32,569 bases of DNA from Segatella hominis. GTDB taxonomy: Bacteria; Bacteroidota; Bacteroidia; Bacteroidales; Bacteroidaceae. Location: assembly GCF_004535825.1 (NCBI RefSeq), contig NZ_SGVY01000046.1, positions 1-32,569 of the forward strand, in the 5' to 3' direction. Below, piece by piece: positions 14,075 to 22,681 of the stretch; position 1 is the stretch's first letter; each line of letters starts with the position of its first letter. Made by a program: the position numbers and the translations under genes. The notes beneath the pieces are model-generated. The model was given only the letters and a program-made list of their open reading frames with translations. It made no database searches and was not told the DNA's origin.

Positions 14075-17000
14075 TCATTGATGTACGCTTAACTTATAAG
14101 CGATATCACGTCCACAGAACTCAGGACTATAAGCGCATCGGGCAGAACAAGAGCCTGCTTGATATTCACCATTTCTATCAACATAATATTCCATTTCTAC
14201 AACGTGCTTACCTTTAGATAAACGATCGAAATAGAAATTTGTTGTGTTGTCCTTTGGAGAAACATAACAACCCATGCCCCATTGATAACCGCTCTGCTGG
14301 TTTACCGGTTCCAGACAGGCAGCCCGCTTATCTTCGATTTCTACGAAATCATAATCACGGTCTGCGGTGATCATCAGCGTTACCTTTACCTTCTCGCCCA
14401 CCTTAGCCAGAGACTTTTCCTTGCCCTGCGATTCGGCAGTAACAACGACACGGCGAACCTTGATGCCCGACTCAGAAGAAGCGATTTCGCTGAGCGGCTG
14501 TTTAAATTCTGCATAAACGGCACCCCAACTGGTATAGTCGCTCTTCTTGTTGATGCTCAAGGTTGATGCCTTGCCCACCTTCTCGGTCTTAATATAACCC
14601 AACATCGTAGAATCCTGCGGCATCGGAAGCTGCTTGCCATCCAGTTTCAAAACGGCATTTTCTGCCTTCTTGTTCCAGTTGCTTTCATTACCTTTCATAA
14701 AGGCATAGACAGCATCCACGGTATTTACTGGAGTATCCCAAACCTGAGTACGTTTAGACATCAGAAGCCAACGCTGCAGCTCCTCAATGGTCTGCTTGTC
14801 ATTCGGCTTCAGCAGCTGCATCGCCTCTATCACAGATACCTGAGTAGGAATCTTATAGTTTCTCCAGCTATAGAGTGCCTTACGGGTATCATAATAGCGG
14901 CCCATCTCCTCACGATAAACGGCATATTCGTTCACGCTCTGCAGATATTCACCCGCTTTTTCGCGATAAGCAGCATTCTGCTGGCTGTTCTTGGCGAGCA
15001 CCACAGCAGCACGTGCCTTACCATAGATGGTGAAATCACTGGTCATCTTCGACATTTTATCCAGCAGATAAGCCTGGTCCTGTTCGAAATTCTCCTTCAT
15101 CTTTCTGCCATCCATTGAAAGAATGTAGAGATAATGCAGCGCCTGTTCACTTGGACTTACCTTGTGCTTCTTCTCCTCCATCTTCTTCATCTCTCTAACT
15201 TCACGAGCTGTCTGCCAGGAGAGATAATTGATGGCAGAAGTCAGCATTTTAGAGATTGACTTTTGCGTGCCGGCGATGGCATTCAGACGAACCATCATCT
15301 CGGCTACAGCCGTAGTCATATATCTGCTGCCCTTCATTCCCTTCCACCAGGAGAAGGAACCATCGTTATTCTGCAACTTCCTCAGTTTCTCCACCTGATT
15401 TTGCAGACGGCTGGTTTCCAAAGATAGATTTTTCTGGATATAAGTGGTGATGGTATTGGCATAGATGGCAGACATCAGCGAGATGGCGTCCTCATCATCC
15501 GGATTGCTGATGGCAGGCAACGCCTTGATCATCAGCCAACTTGGATTGTTGGTATATTCCACGGTGACCTTTGCCTCCTCTGTTCCCTTTGCCTGCTTGC
15601 CCTCCTTGTCCAGGAAGAGTTTGCTCAGGTCGAAGCTCTGTTCGCCCTGCTGATGCAAGGTGATAGGCAGCGTATTCACTACGAGTTCACGATCACTCAA
15701 GACCGGCAGATAGTGCTGTTCGCCATCGCTGTATCCGTTTCCGGCAGCCACCACCTTATTAATATATACACCCTCTTTCAGACCTTGAACATCGAAAGAA
15801 ACGGTAGCAGAACCCTCAGCATCGATGTGATAGCCCTGGGTCTTCTGCCAAACCAACTTCTGGGTTTCAGCATCCAGAATCAGCATGCGGACATTGCCGC
15901 TCACCTTCTTGTCAGAGGTATTGGAGAGCTTAGCCACGATGGTAGCCTTGTCGCCCTCACGCAGGAAGCGAGGCATGTTAGGCTGCACCATTACGGTTTT
16001 CTGAGCCACAGCCTCATCCACCAGCAATCCGTTGCGCATTTCCTTGTCATGAGCCAATCCCATGAACTTCCAGGTGGTCACGCTTTCCGGCAAGGTAAAT
16101 CTGATGGCTACGTTGCCATTGTTGTCGCTCTCCAAGGCTGGATAGAAGAAGGCAGTCTCGTTCAGGTTTTCACGCACCTGCACTTTGTCAAGGTACTGTC
16201 CTACGTCTGAGCCAGAACCACCTACAAACTGCGGCATCTCCTCTACTACATCAAAAACCTTGTTGGCAGATGGAGCAGCCGCTGCAACACGGTTCATATT
16301 ACTCCCACGAGTTTTCATGACCCTCCCTTCTTCCTGAACCAGCTCGTCTTTCTTTATACGAACAGACTCTACGGTTCCGCCAAAAGAACGTTCCAACTTG
16401 CTCAGCTCCACCGCTTGCATATAAGCATAATAGCTAAAGAATTTGCCATCAAACTTATCCACATCCAATTGCTTCTCGTCATAATACTTGGTAGGATAAA
16501 CGCCATTCAAGTAAAATGGGCGGAAAGTGAGGTTGTGCTTCCAGTAGCAGTTTGGCAAACTCTGATAGAAGTCCAGGGAGAGATTCCAGAAATGCGGGGC
16601 TATCTGGTCGAGCGACTTGTCATAGAGTACGCTCATCAGCTGTGCCTTGGCTGGCTTGCCGTCAGGGGTGGTAATCTTCAGCGTCCACTCCTCCTTCTGT
16701 CCAGGGGTCAGACGGTTGCGGAAGGTCTTCCAGGCGATGTTCAGTTTCTTCTCAGGCAAAGGACGGGCGATGCTCATCATTCGGGTATAGCACTTGCCTT
16801 GCTTCACGAAACTATAGTTCAGTACGATGCCCGACGCATATTCCTCCTTGTAGGTGAAAGGCAGGGTCACGATACTGTCGCCCAACTCCCAGGCGCCCTT
16901 CTCCAGCAGTTTGTTGCCGGCGATGATGGAATATACGATGTGCGCTCCGTTCTCCGAAGAGCCCACCTGGATATAGACCGGCTTGCCATCACGAGGGAAA

Positions 17001-19600
17001 GTCTTCGCCGTCTGATAATACCATTCGGTAGTTGGCTCCACCGGATGGGTATCCTTCATACTGAAGAGCGTGAATTTCTGCTGCAGGGTGTCCTGTCCGC
17101 AGATTGCCTCCAGCTGATGAACGCCAGATTTCCAAACGAGGGAAGAAGAGGCAGAAGCAGCATATTCCTTGATAGAAACCGGTGCATTCGCCTCGGCATC
17201 CTTCCATTCGCCCTTATCAATTCGATATTTTAATCTGCTCGAAATCGGCATACCACTGGCATTGCGGTAAGCGAAGGTCACCGTCTTCAGACTGTCTGTT
17301 TCGATACGCTTAGGAAGATTCACCGTGAGGATGGTTGGTTTGGTGCCCAGAGGCAGACTCATCACGCCCTCGTGGCTCTCGCCGCTGATGTCGGTAACGA
17401 TGGCTGAGACCTCGAAGTTGAAGAAACGGGCGATGCGCATGAAGTTGCTCATATCGGTCTCGTCTTTTCCTGGCAAGGAAGCCTCCAGCGGAATCTCTAC
17501 GTCGAAGGTTCCGTCCTCACGAGTCACGCAACTGTCAGTCTTCACCAACTGTCCGGCAGAGCCTGCACCCCACCACCAGAGCTGATTTCTGCGGGTCACC
17601 TGATACTCCACCTTGGCACCCTGCACAGGCACACCGGCATAGGTCTTGGCTGAAGCTTTCACCACCACGGTATCGCCCCAGTTATATTTCTCGTTCACCT
17701 TCGGGAAGGTAATCTCGAAGGTTGGACGCTTGTACTCCTCAACTCTGAAATATTCGCTTGCTGTACCATTCACGGAGATGGAATACTGTCCTGTCTTTCC
17801 CTCCTTCGGGAGTTCGAAATCTACCGAAGCCGTACCATATTCATCGGTCGTAACCTTCTGTTCTGCCACCTGCTTCCAGTTGGCATCACTCAGGACAAAC
17901 TTCAGTTCCATACTCTTTCCTGGCACGCTGGCATCCAACCCCTTCTTGACAGTATAGAAAATGGCTGAGGCATGTACCTTCTGCCCCGGGCGATAGATGG
18001 CACGATCGGTATAAACCTGATATTTAGTCTCGTTATCCTTCTTCTCATAATAGCGGGTACGGCTGAGATAGATGTACTTGGCTGGCGTAAACTTGTCATT
18101 GTTGGTAGAAACCAATACCTCTCCATCCACATTCTTGAAGTAAGCCTCACCGTTCTCATCTGTTGTCAAGCGGGCATGAACTATTCGCTTGTCCTTCTTC
18201 GTCTTGAAATCATACCGCTGGTCGTAGAGTTCTATCTTCGCCCCAGCGATAGGCTGCCCATCTGTAGCATTCACCACCACATAGCGATGTTTATCATCCG
18301 GCAACTGCTGGATCATCACCGCCAGATTGCTGACATAGAAGAGTTCTCGCTGCGGAGCGATGCCGGTATTATCCGAAGTCACCTCCATCAGATAGGCACC
18401 CAGCGGCAGATTGCCACCGATTTCGATGGAATCCTTCACCGTTTCATAATCCGGCCGACCGTAATAGTTGCGGCTGAAATCCTTCTGATGCAGCTTCGTA
18501 GTCTTCTTCAGGAGCATCTTATAGATAGCCTCATCCTGCGCATTATAATCGTTATCTGCCGTAATATTGAGGCGGGAAAGCCGAATATTCAGATTCTGAA
18601 GATTGCGCACATTCAGATGCACCCACTTCTTTTCTGTAGGGCGCAGCACCAAAGGCATATCCTCCACAGAGAACATCGGTTCAGTGAGGCGCTTCTGTGC
18701 ATTCCTCAGCACATTCATTCTCGACCATCCACCCCAGTGGCTCAAAGCATAGTTGATATATTTGAGTTTATCCTGTGCTTTGGCATCTGTAGAACGCTCC
18801 ATGAAACGGAAATGCTCCACAGCAAGTTCACCAGCCTCCGGAATATCCTGATATACATGGATGAGCGAGTCGATGGTTCTGAGATACTTCGATTTCTTCA
18901 CCTCTCTTACATCATCCTGACGGTATTTCTCGATAAGTTTGTAGGCACAGAGACAAGCCGCACCCCGATTTCCCACCTTATTATAATAGGTGTACAGCTG
19001 CAGATACGCCTCCTTGCTGTCTGCCTCGAATCCGATGAGATGAAGCAAATCATTCTTGAAGGAACTTCCGTCCACCCCTTTTAGAGTCAGCGGCACATAC
19101 TCAGTAGAAGCATGCTTGGCAAGAAGCTCTGGGTGCGCCATCGCTTTCTTGAAGAACTCCCGGCTCTTCTTCAGGTTTACCTTTCGCTGACTTTGATAAT
19201 AAGAAGCATCCTCCCTTTGTTCCAAAGAAGCCTCATCCACTTCTATTCCATACGGATTATCATGATATACCTTGCCGAGCACAGCATATCTCACCGCTTT
19301 CAACATCGGGTCATTTGTCTTCAAAGCTTCAGCCTCCATCCGCTTCACATTCGGCGTCAGTGAGTCTGCCGAAATCTCTTTCCAGAGCATCACCTGCCTC
19401 ATCTCAGCCGCCAGCAGCTGACCGTAGTCTTTAGCCGCAGAAGCCTTGGAGATGATTTTCTGCATCACCCCAATTTCGCTCTTCGGCTGGTCCTTCTGAG
19501 CGATGATGTCAGCTTGCTTCCACAAGTTGTCATAAGTTTGAGCCGTAGTTTGCATCATGGCAAACACAACTATGATAAGTGTTATAATGTTTCTTTTCAT
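14075..19600 (-). CDS. Bacterial alpha-2-macroglobulin-like protein (MG2 family), no thioester motif
   Basis: 1841 residues from MKRNIITLIIVVF at 19600 (codon 6 of the longest frame). Signal peptide ends at QTTAQ. The first about 300 residues are helical, then macroglobulin domains including the MG2 motif YTDRAIYRPGQKVHASAIFY, then the A2M core (ETAFFYPALESDNNGNVAIRF, ESVTTWKFMGLAHD, FLREGDKATIVAKLSN) and the toroid-like helical region with NDGSFSWWKGMKGSRYMTTAVAEM. Where thioester members have CxEQ, this one reads NPDDEDAISLMSA (about residue 1365), so covalent protease trapping is not expected. An odd segment near residue 1120 (VVEEMPQFVGGSGSDVGQYL) resembles the opening of a TonB C-terminal domain. 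Likely an envelope protein; bacterial relatives are thought to inhibit proteases. First gene of an operon with DUF1573 and ispH. Confidence 0.9.
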   Translation of the reverse strand: MKRNIITLIIVVFAMMQTTAQTYDNLWKQADIIAQKDQPKSEIGVMQKIISKASAAKDYGQLLAAEMRQVMLWKEISADSLTPNVKRMEAEALKTNDPMLKAVRYAVLGKVYHDNPYGIEVDEASLEQREDASYYQSQRKVNLKKSREFFKKAMAHPELLAKHASTEYVPLTLKGVDGSSFKNDLLHLIGFEADSKEAYLQLYTYYNKVGNRGAACLCAYKLIEKYRQDDVREVKKSKYLRTIDSLIHVYQDIPEAGELAVEHFRFMERSTDAKAQDKLKYINYALSHWGGWSRMNVLRNAQKRLTEPMFSVEDMPLVLRPTEKKWVHLNVRNLQNLNIRLSRLNITADNDYNAQDEAIYKMLLKKTTKLHQKDFSRNYYGRPDYETVKDSIEIGGNLPLGAYLMEVTSDNTGIAPQRELFYVSNLAVMIQQLPDDKHRYVVVNATDGQPIAGAKIELYDQRYDFKTKKDKRIVHARLTTDENGEAYFKNVDGEVLVSTNNDKFTPAKYIYLSRTRYYEKKDNETKYQVYTDRAIYRPGQKVHASAIFYTVKKGLDASVPGKSMELKFVLSDANWKQVAEQKVTTDEYGTASVDFELPKEGKTGQYSISVNGTASEYFRVEEYKRPTFEITFPKVNEKYNWGDTVVVKASAKTYAGVPVQGAKVEYQVTRRNQLWWWGAGSAGQLVKTDSCVTREDGTFDVEIPLEASLPGKDETDMSNFMRIARFFNFEVSAIVTDISGESHEGVMSLPLGTKPTILTVNLPKRIETDSLKTVTFAYRNASGMPISSRLKYRIDKGEWKDAEANAPVSIKEYAASASSSLVWKSGVHQLEAICGQDTLQQKFTLFSMKDTHPVEPTTEWYYQTAKTFPRDGKPVYIQVGSSENGAHIVYSIIAGNKLLEKGAWELGDSIVTLPFTYKEEYASGIVLNYSFVKQGKCYTRMMSIARPLPEKKLNIAWKTFRNRLTPGQKEEWTLKITTPDGKPAKAQLMSVLYDKSLDQIAPHFWNLSLDFYQSLPNCYWKHNLTFRPFYLNGVYPTKYYDEKQLDVDKFDGKFFSYYAYMQAVELSKLERSFGGTVESVRIKKDELVQEEGRVMKTRGSNMNRVAAAAPSANKVFDVVEEMPQFVGGSGSDVGQYLDKVQVRENLNETAFFYPALESDNNGNVAIRFTLPESVTTWKFMGLAHDKEMRNGLLVDEAVAQKTVMVQPNMPRFLREGDKATIVAKLSNTSDKKVSGNVRMLILDAETQKLVWQKTQGYHIDAEGSATVSFDVQGLKEGVYINKVVAAGNGYSDGEQHYLPVLSDRELVVNTLPITLHQQGEQSFDLSKLFLDKEGKQAKGTEEAKVTVEYTNNPSWLMIKALPAISNPDDEDAISLMSAIYANTITTYIQKNLSLETSRLQNQVEKLRKLQNNDGSFSWWKGMKGSRYMTTAVAEMMVRLNAIAGTQKSISKMLTSAINYLSWQTAREVREMKKMEEKKHKVSPSEQALHYLYILSMDGRKMKENFEQDQAYLLDKMSKMTSDFTIYGKARAAVVLAKNSQQNAAYREKAGEYLQSVNEYAVYREEMGRYYDTRKALYSWRNYKIPTQVSVIEAMQLLKPNDKQTIEELQRWLLMSKRTQVWDTPVNTVDAVYAFMKGNESNWNKKAENAVLKLDGKQLPMPQDSTMLGYIKTEKVGKASTLSINKKSDYTSWGAVYAEFKQPLSEIASSESGIKVRRVVVTAESQGKEKSLAKVGEKVKVTLMITADRDYDFVEIEDKRAACLEPVNQQSGYQWGMGCYVSPKDNTTNFYFDRLSKGKHVVEMEYYVDRNGEYQAGSCSARCAYSPEFCGRDIAYKLSVHQ

Positions 19601-19654
19601 AAGCCAAGTGCACATTATGTTAACAATTGTCAGATTTCTAACCTATTCTAATTG

Positions 19655-19662
19655 CAAAAATA
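19655..19662 (-). promoter_or_regulatory. Promoter -7 box of the alpha-2-macroglobulin operon
   Basis: TATTTTTG on the - strand, about 55 bases before the ATG at 19600; no clear -33 TTTG. The intergenic region 19601-19834 holds this and the divergent promoter at 19706-19713, and nothing else I can identify. Confidence 0.5.
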
Positions 19663-19705
19663 CAAAAAATATCCGTTATCTAACCTTATAACTGAAAGTT
19701 TTTGC

Positions 19706-19713
19706 TATCTTTG
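19706..19713 (+). promoter_or_regulatory. Promoter -7 box of the 36-residue ORF
   Basis: TATCTTTG fits TAnnTTTG. The start would be near 19720, giving a leader of about 115 bases to the ATG at 19835. No clear -33 box. Confidence 0.5.
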
Positions 19714-19834
19714 CACCAAAATAATGTTATTTACTAAATTAAGCATTCATTATATAATACTAAATTAAGTAATTAGAATACAGAATCAACACTTCAATAC
19801 AAGAATAAATAACAATATAAATACTAAAAAGACA

Positions 19835-19945
19835 ATGGCAGAGAAAAAGAAGGGAGTGAAGCAAATCATCGTAGATGGCAAACCTATTGAGGGCTGCGTC
19901 ATCCCTTGTCAAGCAGGCAAACACGAGGTAATCGTAGAGATGTAA
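19835..19945 (+). CDS. Small ORF, 36 residues, unknown function
   Basis: Sequence starts MAEKKKGVKQIIVDGKPIEG and ends CVIPCQAGKHEVIVEM. It has its own promoter box and is followed by a long hairpin at 19972-20011, so it is bracketed like a genuine transcription unit. The pattern I-V-D-G-K-x-I-E-G-x-V-I-P resembles, from memory, the last beta strands of GH94 (cellobiose/chitobiose phosphorylase) proteins, so it could be a stand-alone relic of such an end or an independent small protein. Two Cys (21, 25) stand out. No other function can be suggested. Confidence 0.6.
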   Translation: MAEKKKGVKQIIVDGKPIEGCVIPCQAGKHEVIVEM

Positions 19946-19971
19946 ATTGCCCAAAACTCATAAATACATAT

Positions 19972-20030
19972 AAAATCGGCAAAATAAGCAAACGTTTATT
20001 TTGCCGATTTTCTTATTTTTTATACCTTTG
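19972..20030 (+). promoter_or_regulatory. Overlapping hairpin and promoter before the lipoprotein gene
   Basis: A perfect 16-bp inverted repeat (AAAATCGGCAAAATAA at 19972-19987 with 19996-20011) is followed by T-rich sequence, so it can terminate the 36-residue ORF transcript. Its right arm also holds the -33 TTTG (20000-20003), 19 bases before the -7 TACCTTTG (20023-20030). A protein binding the dyad would block this promoter. A near copy lies before the ATPase gene at 20535-20592. Confidence 0.75.
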
Positions 20031-20055
20031 CGGCAAATTAGAAATAAAAAATGAG

Positions 20056-20475
20056 ATGAAGAAGATTTTATACTTTGTAGCAGTCCTAACTGCCACCGCC
20101 TTTATCACAACAACAAATACAAGTTGCAAGTATGCTCCCGACCAGCATGATGGCGACACGGTAGCTGCCAGCGAATTTTATCCAGAGGACACAACTGCCG
20201 CTCATGCCAAGAAAATGGCGAAGATAGCAGCCATAAAAGCAAGCAAGGATAGTGTAGGCATATATTATGTAGGAAGCGGTTCCACCAAAGACCAGATTCA
20301 GCTTGTCTCCTACCCTTCCCGTCGTGACACCTTATTATATAGTAAGACCCGGCACGTAAAAGTAAAGGGAAGTGCAGACATCGACCACGTGGTTCGTGTG
20401 GATTTCTATCTGCTTAATGGCAAGGATTCGCTTGTGAAATACGTGGAGGAAGTGGATTTGAAGGAGCATCTCTAA
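20056..20475 (+). CDS. Putative small lipoprotein, unknown function
   Basis: 139 residues from ATG 20056; the longer frame from 19906 is rejected because it would cross the hairpin and promoter. N-terminus MKKILYFVAVLTATAFITTT then NTSCKYAPD: a hydrophobic signal with Cys24 in a degenerate lipobox, so probably a lipoprotein. The mature part is charged and has no domain I recognise (SVGIYYVGSGSTKDQIQL, VVRVDFYLLNGKDSL suggests a small beta-rich fold). It has a near-consensus promoter that shares its dyad with the ATPase promoter downstream. Confidence 0.75.
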   Translation: MKKILYFVAVLTATAFITTTNTSCKYAPDQHDGDTVAASEFYPEDTTAAHAKKMAKIAAIKASKDSVGIYYVGSGSTKDQIQLVSYPSRRDTLLYSKTRHVKVKGSADIDHVVRVDFYLLNGKDSLVKYVEEVDLKEHL

Positions 20476-20534
20476 GAGATAGCTTCATCGTTCTCATATC
20501 ATCATATCTTGCCTATTTCTATAAAAAACATATA

Positions 20535-20592
20535 AAATCGGCAGAATAAGCTATAGTATATTTTGCCGGAACAATTCTTTTTTGTATCTTTG
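20535..20592 (+). promoter_or_regulatory. Dyad and promoter of the AAA+ ATPase gene
   Basis: Dyad CGGCAGAATA (20539-20548) / TATTTTGCCG (20559-20568); -33 TTTG (20562-20565) in the right arm; 19 bases; -7 TATCTTTG (20585-20592) followed by CGGCAA. The block matches 19972-20036 closely, down to ACATATAAAATCGGCA before it and TTTGCGGCAA after it. The stem here is shorter, so it looks more like an operator than a terminator. Confidence 0.7.
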
Positions 20593-20618
20593 CGGCAACT
20601 TTAAACAAAAGATATAGT

Positions 20619-22055
20619 ATGATTGTAGGAAGAAAAGAAGAAATCGCAGAACTTGAAAAGTTGTACCATAGCGACCGTCCCGAGTTCGTTGCCATATATG
20701 GACGCCGACGTGTTGGCAAGACTTTTCTTATCAAACAAGCACTGAAAGGACGCATTACCTTTCAGCATACAGGCGTATCACCAGTTGACCAAGACAATGA
20801 AAAAAGTCGCATGAAGACTCAATTGGAAAGTTTCTATTACGCCTTGCTCAACCAAGGCCTGGAAGGATACAAAGCACCCAAAACATGGATGGAGGCATTT
20901 TTCCTACTCGAACAACTCTTGCAGAATCTTGACAATGGTGAGCGGCAAGTAGTATTCATAGACGAGTTACCTTGGATGGATACCCCACGCTCTGGTTTCC
21001 TTCCAGCCTTTGAGAACTTTTGGAATGGCTGGTGTAGTGGCAGGGACAATATCATGTTAATCGTTTGCGGTAGCGCAACCTCTTGGATTCTTAGCAATCT
21101 CTCTAAAAACAAGGGTGGGCTATATGGACGCTTAACTGCAGAAATCAAACTGGCCCCTTTCACATTGAAAGAATGTGCCATGTACTTTGAACATGCCAAT
21201 ATACGGATGAGCCAGTATGACATATTGCAAAGTTACATGGTTTTCGGTGGAATACCTTATTATATTAGCTACTTCCAAAAAGGATTGAGTTTTGAACAGA
21301 ATACAGACAAGATTCTCTTTGGTAACAAACCGAGACTAAAGGATGAGTTCAACCGATTATTTGCTGCTATCTTCAATAATCCAGAAGATAGCAAAAAGGT
21401 TGTACGCTTATTGGCAACTCGGCACAGTGGGTTTACCCGAGAAGAAATCAGCAAAGCTACAGGATTGCCTTTAGGTGGTGGCTTGAGCAAGACTTTAGCA
21501 GCTTTGGTTGAAAGCGATTTCATTACATGTTATTCCCCATATGGTATGCCGAAAAGTACAATCTGTTACAAACTGATAGACAACTTCTGTCTATTCTGGC
21601 TAAAATATGTAGAAGAAAACAGCAAGGATGCAGGATTCATCAGTGATAATATGACTTCCGACATCTTGAAGGCATGGCATGGTGTTGCCTTCGAGGAAGT
21701 TTGCTGGCAACACATCCAGCAAATCAAACGAGCCTTGGAAATCGGTGGTGTCAAATCATCACTCTCAGCTTGGAATGTAAGAGGAGACGAAAATCAAGAT
21801 GGCACTCAAATAGACCTCTTGATTATCAGAAACGACAATGTGGTGAACTTATGTGAAATGAAGTTTGCCAGTTCCCCTTACACCATCAGCAAGGAAGAGG
21901 AAATACGCTTGCGCCATCGCATAGAAGCACTCAAAGCCACTCTTTCTCCCAAGCAAACCATTCACCTCACTATGATTACCACCTATGGTGTTGCTTATGG
22001 CAAGCATAGTGGCATTGTACAAAAAGAGGTTACTATGGATAGTCTATTTGAATAG
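20619..22055 (+). CDS. AAA+ ATPase (ATPase_2 / DUF234 type) with PD-(D/E)XK-like C-terminus
   Basis: 478 residues. Walker A GRRRVGKT at 28-35, Walker B VVFIDELP at 111-118, and a sensor-like stretch LIVCGSATSWIL, typical of the archaeal/bacterial ATPase_2 family. A winged-helix middle follows (SGFTREEISKATGLPLGGGLSKTLAALVES). The C-terminal domain has D399 (TQIDLLII) and E413-x-K415 (NLCEMKF), the PD-(D/E)XK nuclease-like pattern seen in DUF234 proteins. Function of the family is not settled; suggestions include DNA handling and mobile-element relation. Its own dyad-promoter lies just upstream; the remnant of a paralogue lies tail to tail after it. Confidence 0.9.
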   Translation: MIVGRKEEIAELEKLYHSDRPEFVAIYGRRRVGKTFLIKQALKGRITFQHTGVSPVDQDNEKSRMKTQLESFYYALLNQGLEGYKAPKTWMEAFFLLEQLLQNLDNGERQVVFIDELPWMDTPRSGFLPAFENFWNGWCSGRDNIMLIVCGSATSWILSNLSKNKGGLYGRLTAEIKLAPFTLKECAMYFEHANIRMSQYDILQSYMVFGGIPYYISYFQKGLSFEQNTDKILFGNKPRLKDEFNRLFAAIFNNPEDSKKVVRLLATRHSGFTREEISKATGLPLGGGLSKTLAALVESDFITCYSPYGMPKSTICYKLIDNFCLFWLKYVEENSKDAGFISDNMTSDILKAWHGVAFEEVCWQHIQQIKRALEIGGVKSSLSAWNVRGDENQDGTQIDLLIIRNDNVVNLCEMKFASSPYTISKEEEIRLRHRIEALKATLSPKQTIHLTMITTYGVAYGKHSGIVQKEVTMDSLFE

Positions 22056-22064
22056 AATCGAAAC

Positions 22065-22500
22065 GATAATCCTTATTGATGGCAAACTCTCCTTCCGAGA
22101 ATTTCATTCCACATAGATTGATGGTGTTGTCGCCACGCTCTATCACCATATCTATCTGAGCGGCCCGCTTATCAGCCTCCCCCACTACTCCTACTCCGCC
22201 ATGAATATAAATTGGTGGATACACCAGCTATACCCAACCGCTGCTTGACCTGAGAGTCATGTAAAGCTCTGCCATCTCGTATCTTGACCGCATCATCCCC
22301 TTGGTCTTCAGAAACGCTTCCGATTCTCCAAGAGAAAAAGGTTGCAGGAATAGACGATGGGTAAGACGACCATAAAGTCCACCATGATTATTGATGAGTT
22401 TGTCCATCATCCAGGAAGTGGCAGAGCCACAGACTATCAGAACGATGTCGCGACGTGCCGAAGCCCATCCATTCCAGAAGTGCTCCAAGGCAGAGATAAA
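22065..22500 (-). pseudogene. Decayed second AAA+ ATPase of the same family
   Basis: On the - strand two pieces match the intact ATPase. FWNGWASARRDIVLIVCGSA through GGLYGRLTHRLFLQPFSLGE (22240-22500) matches residues about 125-210. EADKRAAQIDMVIERGDNTI then NLCGMKFSEGEFAINKDY (22065-22160) matches about 390-425. The N-terminus with Walker A and B, and the middle, are missing, and an in-frame stop lies at 22228-22230. The nuclease-like Glu is also lost (CEMKF is CGMKF). The promoter is kept immediately upstream at 22502-22509, so the start codon region was deleted and the promoter joined to mid-gene sequence. Confidence 0.88.
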
Positions 22501-22501
22501 A

Positions 22502-22509
22502 CAAAGATA
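22502..22509 (-). promoter_or_regulatory. Promoter -7 box of the decayed ATPase gene
   Basis: TATCTTTG on the - strand. The -33 position falls on the innermost GCCAATAAT half-site (22523-22531), as in the promoter of the intact ATPase. Confidence 0.6.
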
Positions 22510-22518
22510 GCAAGAAAA

Positions 22519-22622
22519 AGCAATTATTGGCTATATCTTACACAGTTTTAAGCCAATAATACATATTTTTAAACATTATTGGCAAAATTCCACATTCCTT
22601 TCAGCCAATAATGCATATTTTT
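22519..22622 (-). repeat. Two tandem 52-bp units, each with an ATTATTGGC / GCCAATAAT dyad
   Basis: ATTATTGGC lies at 22523-22531 and 22575-22583, its reverse complement at 22552-22560 and 22604-22612: offsets 29, 23, 29. Each unit ends in AGCCAATAAT(A/G)CATATTTTT (22551-22570 and 22603-22622). The geometry suggests a duplicated operator for the decayed ATPase promoter. Confidence 0.8.
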
Positions 22623-22681
22623 CTGAAAGAGCAAAAGTATTTAAAGGATCATGCTGCAAAGATACATCTTATTTTCAAAAG

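Noticed and set aside
16415-19084. Long + strand ORFs (272 and 370 residues) opposite the alpha-2-macroglobulin gene
   Set aside because: Antisense shadows of a well-supported 1841-residue gene; no domains, promoters or sensible composition.
19906-20055. N-terminal extension of the lipoprotein gene to 19906
   Set aside because: It overlaps the 36-residue ORF, the hairpin and the promoter; the signal sequence begins at 20056.
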